Source: Bacillota bacterium
GTDB lineage: Bacteria > Bacillota > Clostridia > Acetivibrionales > DSM-1351
Length of the DNA: 31,216 nucleotides
Reading direction: 5' to 3'
Assembly: GCA_023431385.1 (NCBI GenBank)
Contig: JAEYWA010000038.1
Location: forward strand, 1 to 31,216
Made by a program: the position numbers and the translations under genes. A model generated the notes under the pieces. It had not been told where the DNA came from, made no database searches, and was given only the letters and a program-made list of their open reading frames with translations. Of the stretch, positions 6,547-14,248 are shown piece after piece (positions within the stretch are counted from its first letter, which is position 1; each line of letters begins with the position of its first letter).

Positions 6547-9500
6547 ATGATTTTCCAAAAAAAAGTGAACACTAAAAAACGATTTAAGCAATCAGCAGTA
6601 ATATCCTTAATTACACTTTTGGCTTTTATATTAACATTCGTTTCCTCACTAAGCGGTACTTTTGCTCAACAGGATGCAAATGAACCGAACCAAAAGACTG
6701 TAGAGTCCAGTTCTCCAAAAAGTAAACGGATTATAGTTAAGCTTAACAATGAAACTGCAGCAAAGGCCGAAGCAGAGATCACCCAAAAGGATATGGCATT
6801 ACGTAAAGGCTCTGCAAAAAACATGGGTGATATTTTCAGCAAGTATAAGATTAAAAAGATGGAGCCTATGTATAAAGGTTTGGTAAATTGGAAGAAAAAG
6901 AACGGAAAAACTGAGAAAGAGTATTATAATAATATACAAAAAAATTTCCAGAAAAGGTCAAAGCGTAGCAAGAAAGGTGTTTCGGCGGATACCAATCTAT
7001 CCAATACATATATTATTGAAGCAGATGTTAGCAGCCAAGCGGAGTATGATAAGCTGCTGGCGTCATTAAAAAAGGACTCCAGATTTGAATATGCAGAAGC
7101 CGACATGGTATTGACTACAAGTATGGTACCTGACGACCCATATTTTTCAAGCAGTGAATCATGGGGGCAGCCATTTGATGACCTATACGGAGTAAAGGTA
7201 ACCTCAAGCTGGGAAGCATGGGAGACAGCCACAGGGGATGGTGTAACAGTGGCTGTCGTTGATACGGGAATTGATAATGCCCATCTTGATATTGCAAATA
7301 ATATGTGGACTAATACAAAAGAAATTGCCAATAACGGAATTGATGATGACAATAACGGCTATATTGATGATATATGGGGCTGGGATTTTGTAAATAGCGA
7401 CAATAGCCCCGTAGACGACAATGGACATGGAACTCATGTAGCCGGAACAATTTCTGCAACCGGAAACAATGGGATAGGTATCGTGGGAGTTGCTCCTGGA
7501 GCCAAGGTTATGGCGGTAAAAGGTTGTGATAAAAAAGGTAATGGTAATTCCGTTATCCTTTCTAACGCCATTGTATATGCTGCAGAAAATGGAGCGGATA
7601 TAATAAATTGTAGCTTTGGCGGGTTAGGATATTCACAGACACTTGAAGATGCCGTGAATAAAGCAATTAATCTCGGTGCTGTTGTGGTTGTCGCTGCCGG
7701 AAATGAAAATGATGATGTGAGTAAATATTCTCCAGCCAGTATAAAAGGGGCAATAACAGTGGCGGCTACTGACATCAGTGACAAAAAAGCAGACTTTTCC
7801 AACTGGGGTAGCGGCATTGATGTGGCGGCACCTGGCGTTGATATACTTTCCTTGGGAGCAAAAGCAATTACAGCACCAGTAGGCAAAGTTAGCAACGAAT
7901 ATACCGTGGCTAGTGGAACCAGTATGGCTGCCCCCCATGTATCAGGTATTGCAGCACTGATTCTATCCAACCAAAGAGAGTTGTCAAATGACCAGATATA
8001 TATCGCACTTAGGGACTCGGCTGATGATATTATATCCAGTGGCTTCGACAATTACTCAGGCTATGGGCGTGTTAATGCCGGAAGAGCACTGCAAATACAC
8101 AACACTGTGCAAGCATATATTGAAAGTCCTGTTCAAAGAAGTTCTATAAATGGCAATATAACAGTAACAGGCAGTGCAAACGGGAGCTCTTTCTCCAGTT
8201 ATACTCTGGAGTATGGAAAAATAAATACATTTGGACAAGAGCCGGTTGAATGGATTACCCTGGAACAGGGAAACTCTCCCATAGACAGAGGTAGGCTTTG
8301 TGACTTTAACACCTTAAACGGTGTAGACGGTAAGTATGCAATAAAATTAACCGTTAATGACAACGGCATTCCTCAGAAAAAGTTTGTCGACAGAATAGAA
8401 TTTGAAGTAGATGATATAGGGTTTACCAATCCTGCAGCTGCTATGGATCCAAGTTATGCAACCGGGATTAAGACGGGAAAGGTACTTACAATAGAAGGTT
8501 CGGTTACCGGGCCGACATTTATGAATTATCGCCTTGAGTGGGGAGAGGGTTTAAATCCCACAGAGTGGTATACTACCGGAGTTACACTGGAAAATAGAGG
8601 AGATATGTCTGTTTCTGGGGGTGCTTTAGCCAAATGGGACTCAGGTGTATGCCCGAGAAGAGCAGGATATTATCAGTTGAGGATCCTTGTTGAAAATGAG
8701 GGTTTTACAAACGAAGATAGAACTATTATATATCTTGAGCCGGATTTAGCCTCCGAGAACTGGCCTCAGAGATTGGAAGGCCCATTCGCGAATGAAACGA
8801 GTGTTCTGCCTTCCAGGGACTTCACAGGACAATCCAGCCTTGTTGGAATTAGTGCGAATAAACAAACATCTTTCGTAAAATATTCCCATGACGGAACCCT
8901 TCAATATAAACTTCCGTTTATTAATATTACTAGAAACAGCAAGGTGGCAGTTGGAGATATTGATGATTCTCCTGGTGAGGAAGTAGTTTTTGTTAAAGAC
9001 GATATGATGCGTATTGTAAAATCAGATACCTCATATACTGAGTTTCCTCTGAATAAGCAATATGATTTCCGGTGGAGAGCTCCTGTCCTTCAGGATGTGG
9101 ATGGAGATTTCATCCCTGAAATTCTGACGCTGGGTATAGATAGAATCAACTATACCCAATGCCTATATGTTTATAAACTGGACGGATCCATCTTAAGTTC
9201 AAAATTTCCGATTATAGTTAATGACATATCGTGGAAGGATCAAGATGATCTTATAGAGGTTAATTTCTTAGTACTTGATATAAATAACGATGGTGAAAAC
9301 GAAATTATATTTCAGCAGACGGACTACAATTTTGATTCTAAGCTGAATCTATACAAATGGGATGGCACACCGTTGGAATGGCATACAGAACAACCTTACT
9401 TTACAGATGTATTCATACGAAATATGATTGGTGCAGACCTCGACCACGATGGGCAAGTAGAAATCGTTATTTGTGCTGGAAAATTTGTAAAGGTAAACAC

Positions 9501-12500
9501 AGTACCACAAATATATGTAATAAATTCCGATGGAACTATAAAAAACGGTTGGCCATATGCTCTTAGCGAAAATAGCGTCGATCTCGCTACTGCAGATATG
9601 GACAGGGATGGAACAGATGAAATTATATATTCCGAGATAAATGAAATCAACGTGTTAACAATTGACGGCAACCCGATGTCCAGTGCTTGGCCGGACCGCA
9701 GGACTCAATATTATGGTAACTTTTCCATAGGAGACATCAATAGTGATTCTTATCCGGAAATAATAGCGTATCATATGGAAGAAGATACATATACTTCATT
9801 CGACTCCTCTAAAAGGAAGTATATAGAAAATGAAGTGGTAGCTATTGATAGAAATGCACAAGTCATAAATAGCTGGAGAATTAAAGGTCCTGGGGGAGCA
9901 AAACCCGATACAAGATTAAAAAAGGTATATAGGGAAATAGATCCGGCATTGGGTGATTATAATAATGACGGTAAAGTGGATATTGCTATTAGCCAAAACT
10001 TATTTGATAAAAATAATAACCTGGTTGATGGGGCTTTGACAGTTCTTACAACGGATGGAGACTATGACCCAGAGAATATGGACTGGCCAGTTAGATTACA
10101 TAATCCACAGAATACTTCAATAAATATTTCGGCAAAGCCACTACCAGCTGTAACGAATATTACATTGAATACCACATCAGCCAGCATTTCTGTTGGAGGA
10201 AAAACCCAATTGACTACTACTGTACTGCCCGCGGGTGCAAACAGAAATATAGTATGGTCAGTAAATAATGAGAGTACCAAAGGCGTAGCTATAGTAGCTC
10301 AAGATGGTATGGTTACTGCAAAACTACCCGGTACGGCAGTAATAAGGGCGGCAAGTCTTTTGGACTCAAGTAAATATGCGGAATGTACCGTATTAGTAAC
10401 TGAAGCCCCGGAAGGCGTTTTATTTAAAGATGATTTTGAAGGCTCCAAAGGAAACGCTTTTGACGGGTGGAGCGTTCAGAAGGTCAGTGGTGATAAAGGA
10501 GAATGGAGTGTCGTTTCAAATAGTATTAATCCTATCGTTGATAATCCAAAGTCCGGCACCAAAATGGCAAAATTCAATTCGTATGAGGCATCCGATGGAA
10601 ACAGTTCCCGCCTGTATAGAACAGGAGGCATCGACCTTGATAATAATAGCTATAGCTTGGTCTTTTGGATGTATCATAATAATAGAAATAATAGAGAAGA
10701 CTTTATTCAAGTCCAAGTATCTACAGATTCTGGTGCAAATTGGGAAAACCTTGGAAATCCAATTTATAGATTAAGCAGGAGTACAGGCTGGGAAAAGCAT
10801 ATTATCAACCTTAACGAATACAAGAATATCTGTGACTTGCAGATAGCATTTCTTGGTGTAGGCAGAGGTGGCGGCGGTATTTATCTGGATGATATATCGG
10901 TTGTTAAAAGTATACCTGTTTCAGAAGTTCTACTAGATAAAACTTTTATGAACCTTCGTGCGTATAGCGGTGAGGAAGTACAATTAACTGCAACCGTTAA
11001 CCCTGAAGATGCGACAGACAAAAATGTAATTTGGACAATACAAAGCCAGAGCCAGTACCAATATGATGTAGTACAGCTGTCATCAACTGGTGTGGTTGTT
11101 CCTCAAGACTACGGTTCGGCAATAGTAAGGGCCACCAGTGCTTGGGATCCGAGTATATATGCCGATTGTACCATAACAGTTAGTACAGAACTGGTTCCTG
11201 TTGCGGAAGTTAGTCTGAATACTACTTCTGCCTATATTAGCACGGGAGAAACCATACAGCTTGAAGCGACGGTGGCACCTCAAAATGCAACTAATAGAAA
11301 TGTTATTTGGACAGTTCAGGGGTCAGACAATGTTGCAACTGTATCACCGACAGGCTCTGTAACAGCAAAAATGGAGGGTACAGTAGTAATAAGAGCCACC
11401 AGTACCTTTGATAAAAGCAAGTATGCCGAATGTACCGTGACAGTAGAACCGGTTGGAGTAATACCTGTATCCGGAATCAGCCTGAATAAATCAGAAATGA
11501 CCCTGGAGGCAGGACAGAGCGAACAGCTGACTGCAGCCATAACACCTGCAAATGCGACAAACAAGGAAGTAATCTGGAAGGTACAGAACCAGAGCAATGT
11601 GGTAATAGTAACATCAACAGGACTTGTCACAGGAATAAATGAGGGTACGGCTGTAATAAGAGCCACCAGTGCCGCTGATTCAAGCAAGTATGTGGAATGT
11701 ACAGTGACGGTAAAGCCGGCTGTAATACCTGTAACAGGAATCAGTCTGAACAAGACAACAATGACCCTGGAGGCAGGACAGAGTGAACAATTGACGGCAA
11801 CAATAGCGCCTGATAATGCAACCAATAAAAATGTGGTATGGATGGTACAGGGAACTGACAATGTAGTAGCAATATCGTCAAGTGGCCTTGTTACTGCAAA
11901 AAATCCAGGTACGGCAGTAATAAGAGCCACCAGTGCCGCTGATTCAAGCAAGTATGTGGAATGTACAGTAACGGTCAAGCCGGGTGAAGTACCTGGAGAT
12001 GGTACTTTGCTTAGTGAAGGATTTGAAGGTACTGGCGGAAGCATTCCGTCAGGATGGGCAAAAACAGATAATGCGTTCGCGATATGGAGTGTTGCTTCAA
12101 GTGGAACAAAGCCCGATCCTGGAGCTCCAAACTCAGGTTCAATGATGGCAAAATTTAACTCATCTGATGCCCGGATGAACACAAGTTCTCGTCTGTACAC
12201 AACATCAGGTCTTGCCATAGGAAGCACTGGGAATTACAAGCTGGAATTCTGGATGTACCATGACACAGGAAATCCAAATAATGGAGACAGTATTCTGGTT
12301 CAAGCTAGTACAAACGGAGGAAGCAGTTGGATCAGCGTGGGGAGTTCAATCCGACAGAATGATGGCAGTACGGGTTGGAAACTGCATACGGTTGATTTGA
12401 ATCAGTTCAGAAATACTAGCGACTTGAGAATAGCATTTCTCGCAATTAGTGGTAATGGAAACAACATGTATCTGGATGATATATCAGTTACCTGTACTTC

Positions 12501-13860
12501 TACTGAGCCAATAGGAATCAGTCTGAACAAGATAACAATGACCTTGGAGGCAGGACAGAGTGAACAGCTAACTGCAGCCATAATACCTGCAAATACGACA
12601 GACAAGGAAGTAATCTGGTCAGTACAGAGACAGAGTGAAAGTAATGTGGCAACGGTATCATCGGACGGGCTTGTCGTAGGAAACAATGTGGGTACGGCAG
12701 TAATAAGGGCGACAAGTGCGGCAGATCCAAACAAGTATGCCGAATGCACTGTAACAGTAAAACCGATACCTGTAACGGGAATCAGTCTGAACAGGACAAC
12801 AATGACCCTGGAGGCAGGACAGAGTGAACAGTTGACGGCAACAATAGCACCTGATAATGCAACCAATAAAAATGTGGTATGGATGGTACAGGGAACTGAC
12901 AATGTAGTATCAGTATCGTCAAGTGGCCTTGTTACTGCAAAAAATCCAGGTACGGCAGTAATAAGAGCCACCAGTGACTCTGATTCAAGCAAGTATGCAG
13001 AATGTACAGTGACTGTAAAGTCAGTTGAAGTGCCTGTAGAGGGTACTTTGCTTAACGAAGGATTTGAAGGTTCAGATGGAAGTATCCCGGAAGGATGGGC
13101 AAAAACAGATAATGCATTCGCGATATGGAGTGTTGTTTCAAGTGGAACAACGCCCGATCCTGGAGCTCCAAACTCAGGTTCAATGATGGCAAAATTCAAC
13201 TCATCTGATGCCCGGATGAACACAAGTTCTCGTCTGCACACGACATCAGGTCTTGATATAGGAAGCACTGGGAATTACAAGCTAGAATTCTGGATGTACC
13301 ATGACACGGGAAATCCAAATAATGGAGACAGTATTCTGGTTCAAGCTAGTACAAACGGAGGAAGCAGTTGGATCAGCGTGGGAAGTTCAATCCGACAGAG
13401 TGATGGCAGTACGGGCTGGAAACTTCATACGGTTGATTTGAATCAGTTCAGAAATACTAGCGACTTGAGAATAGCATTTCTCGCAATTAGTGGTAATGGA
13501 AACAACATGTATCTGGATGATATATCAGTTACCTACACTTCTACTGATATAACAGAAGGCAGTCTGTATAAAGGATTGAGCACTCAGGATGAAGAACAGA
13601 GCGGACAGATAACAGAACCTGCGGCAACCGAGCCTGTGGTATCTGAACCTGCGGTAACCGAACCTGCGGCAACCGAGCCAGTGGTAACTGAACCTGCAGT
13701 AACGGAACCTACGGCAACTGAGTCTGCAATAACTGAACCTGCAGTAACGGAGCCTACGGCAACTGAGTCTGCAATAACTGAACCTGATGCTATAACCGAC
13801 GATAATACTGTATTGACGGTACAAGGCACAGTAAGTGCAGTAACGAATCGTCAAAGGTAA
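6547..13860 (+). CDS. Giant secreted subtilisin-like protease with propeller, BIG2 and jelly-roll modules
   Basis: A 2437-residue exported protein. The ATG at 6547 has GAAAGGA 9 bases upstream, and a signal peptide ends near FAQQ (about residue 41). A propeptide-like region (55-195) leads into an S8 catalytic domain with Asp239 (AVVDTGID), His294 (NGHGTHVAG), oxyanion Asn386 (AAGNE) and Ser459 (GTSMAAPH), so it should be active. Two beta modules (to about 745) precede seven FG-GAP/VCBS-type repeats with DxDxDG-like calcium loops (about 799-1145), consistent with a seven-bladed propeller. After that come BIG2 1, jelly-roll 1, BIG2 2-5, jelly-roll 2, BIG2 6-7 and jelly-roll 3. It ends in a TEP-rich linker and a short tail. 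No LPxTG, SLH, dockerin or transmembrane anchor is seen. It probably acts on extracellular protein or cell-surface material. Confidence 0.9.
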   Translation: MIFQKKVNTKKRFKQSAVISLITLLAFILTFVSSLSGTFAQQDANEPNQKTVESSSPKSKRIIVKLNNETAAKAEAEITQKDMALRKGSAKNMGDIFSKYKIKKMEPMYKGLVNWKKKNGKTEKEYYNNIQKNFQKRSKRSKKGVSADTNLSNTYIIEADVSSQAEYDKLLASLKKDSRFEYAEADMVLTTSMVPDDPYFSSSESWGQPFDDLYGVKVTSSWEAWETATGDGVTVAVVDTGIDNAHLDIANNMWTNTKEIANNGIDDDNNGYIDDIWGWDFVNSDNSPVDDNGHGTHVAGTISATGNNGIGIVGVAPGAKVMAVKGCDKKGNGNSVILSNAIVYAAENGADIINCSFGGLGYSQTLEDAVNKAINLGAVVVVAAGNENDDVSKYSPASIKGAITVAATDISDKKADFSNWGSGIDVAAPGVDILSLGAKAITAPVGKVSNEYTVASGTSMAAPHVSGIAALILSNQRELSNDQIYIALRDSADDIISSGFDNYSGYGRVNAGRALQIHNTVQAYIESPVQRSSINGNITVTGSANGSSFSSYTLEYGKINTFGQEPVEWITLEQGNSPIDRGRLCDFNTLNGVDGKYAIKLTVNDNGIPQKKFVDRIEFEVDDIGFTNPAAAMDPSYATGIKTGKVLTIEGSVTGPTFMNYRLEWGEGLNPTEWYTTGVTLENRGDMSVSGGALAKWDSGVCPRRAGYYQLRILVENEGFTNEDRTIIYLEPDLASENWPQRLEGPFANETSVLPSRDFTGQSSLVGISANKQTSFVKYSHDGTLQYKLPFINITRNSKVAVGDIDDSPGEEVVFVKDDMMRIVKSDTSYTEFPLNKQYDFRWRAPVLQDVDGDFIPEILTLGIDRINYTQCLYVYKLDGSILSSKFPIIVNDISWKDQDDLIEVNFLVLDINNDGENEIIFQQTDYNFDSKLNLYKWDGTPLEWHTEQPYFTDVFIRNMIGADLDHDGQVEIVICAGKFVKVNTVPQIYVINSDGTIKNGWPYALSENSVDLATADMDRDGTDEIIYSEINEINVLTIDGNPMSSAWPDRRTQYYGNFSIGDINSDSYPEIIAYHMEEDTYTSFDSSKRKYIENEVVAIDRNAQVINSWRIKGPGGAKPDTRLKKVYREIDPALGDYNNDGKVDIAISQNLFDKNNNLVDGALTVLTTDGDYDPENMDWPVRLHNPQNTSINISAKPLPAVTNITLNTTSASISVGGKTQLTTTVLPAGANRNIVWSVNNESTKGVAIVAQDGMVTAKLPGTAVIRAASLLDSSKYAECTVLVTEAPEGVLFKDDFEGSKGNAFDGWSVQKVSGDKGEWSVVSNSINPIVDNPKSGTKMAKFNSYEASDGNSSRLYRTGGIDLDNNSYSLVFWMYHNNRNNREDFIQVQVSTDSGANWENLGNPIYRLSRSTGWEKHIINLNEYKNICDLQIAFLGVGRGGGGIYLDDISVVKSIPVSEVLLDKTFMNLRAYSGEEVQLTATVNPEDATDKNVIWTIQSQSQYQYDVVQLSSTGVVVPQDYGSAIVRATSAWDPSIYADCTITVSTELVPVAEVSLNTTSAYISTGETIQLEATVAPQNATNRNVIWTVQGSDNVATVSPTGSVTAKMEGTVVIRATSTFDKSKYAECTVTVEPVGVIPVSGISLNKSEMTLEAGQSEQLTAAITPANATNKEVIWKVQNQSNVVIVTSTGLVTGINEGTAVIRATSAADSSKYVECTVTVKPAVIPVTGISLNKTTMTLEAGQSEQLTATIAPDNATNKNVVWMVQGTDNVVAISSSGLVTAKNPGTAVIRATSAADSSKYVECTVTVKPGEVPGDGTLLSEGFEGTGGSIPSGWAKTDNAFAIWSVASSGTKPDPGAPNSGSMMAKFNSSDARMNTSSRLYTTSGLAIGSTGNYKLEFWMYHDTGNPNNGDSILVQASTNGGSSWISVGSSIRQNDGSTGWKLHTVDLNQFRNTSDLRIAFLAISGNGNNMYLDDISVTCTSTEPIGISLNKITMTLEAGQSEQLTAAIIPANTTDKEVIWSVQRQSESNVATVSSDGLVVGNNVGTAVIRATSAADPNKYAECTVTVKPIPVTGISLNRTTMTLEAGQSEQLTATIAPDNATNKNVVWMVQGTDNVVSVSSSGLVTAKNPGTAVIRATSDSDSSKYAECTVTVKSVEVPVEGTLLNEGFEGSDGSIPEGWAKTDNAFAIWSVVSSGTTPDPGAPNSGSMMAKFNSSDARMNTSSRLHTTSGLDIGSTGNYKLEFWMYHDTGNPNNGDSILVQASTNGGSSWISVGSSIRQSDGSTGWKLHTVDLNQFRNTSDLRIAFLAISGNGNNMYLDDISVTYTSTDITEGSLYKGLSTQDEEQSGQITEPAATEPVVSEPAVTEPAATEPVVTEPAVTEPTATESAITEPAVTEPTATESAITEPDAITDDNTVLTVQGTVSAVTNRQR
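11724..13531 (+). repeat. 1041-bp in-frame tandem duplication inside the protease gene
   Basis: The stretch from about 11724 to 12490 (BIG2 5 plus jelly-roll 2) is repeated almost base for base at about 12765-13531 (BIG2 7 plus jelly-roll 3). Matched landmarks at both ends (11740 with 12781; 12060 with 13101) give the same 1041-base offset, which is 347 codons. BIG2 6 lies between and is more diverged. The low divergence suggests a recent unequal exchange and a site prone to further copy-number change. Confidence 0.85.
13610..13795 (+). repeat. TEP-rich linker-coding repeat
   Basis: Codons for a pentad-like repeat (T-E-P-A-V / T-E-P-A-A / T-E-S-A-I) recur more than ten times, with a longer near-identical block repeated at 13692-13730 and 13734-13778. 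The product is an extended acidic Pro/Thr linker like those joining modules of secreted clostridial enzymes, yet only a short tail follows it here. Confidence 0.75.
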
Positions 13861-14248
13861 AGGCGATTCTAGTAGCAGCATCTCAACAAATTGATCTTCA
13901 CATTCAAGAGATCTAAATAAAGTTAAGAAAAATGGGTGTATTTTCAATAAAGAAGATACACTCGTCTTTCTGTTTAGAGCGGGTACTAAAAAGCTTTGTG
14001 AGGCAAAGTTTTAGTAAAGCTAATGTAAAATCATAATAAATAATAACTGATTTTTTCTTTTAATCTTACCAACAATATGCTAAAGTAAGAGTATTTTAAA
14101 GTAAAATATTAAATGACTGCTGTAATTATTCTATTAATTCCAGTATAATATATCTGTTTATGATAAAAGTTACCATTTGCTTGTTTTACTAATAATACAA
14201 TTAAGTTGCTATAACTAAGCTTCTTACTACATAGAGAGGAAAATAGTC
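13861..14248. other. Intergenic region between protease and GH3 genes
   Basis: 388 bases without a gene. Two hairpins may end the protease transcript: GTGTAT/ATACAC arms around 13936-13961, and a stem ACTAAAA..CTTTG with CAAAG..TTTTAGT (13985-14015). Upstream of the GH3 gene there is a weak promoter-like pair, TTACCA (14170-14175) and TAATAC (14193-14198), with a 17-base spacer. A second open frame also runs past the protease stop to 13919, discussed as a finding. Confidence 0.5.

Noticed and set aside
7434..8051. Long minus-strand frame inside the protease gene
   Set aside because: It is antisense to the conserved S8 catalytic domain, so it is a shadow of a biased coding sequence.
11316..13268. 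Two long minus-strand frames within the BIG2 and jelly-roll region
   Set aside because: They are repeats of each other only because the plus-strand domains are duplicated; composition is that of an antisense frame.
13525..13947. Minus-strand frames over the TEP-rich linker
   Set aside because: The repetitive Arg/Tyr/Ser or Gly/Ser/Val products simply mirror the linker repeat.
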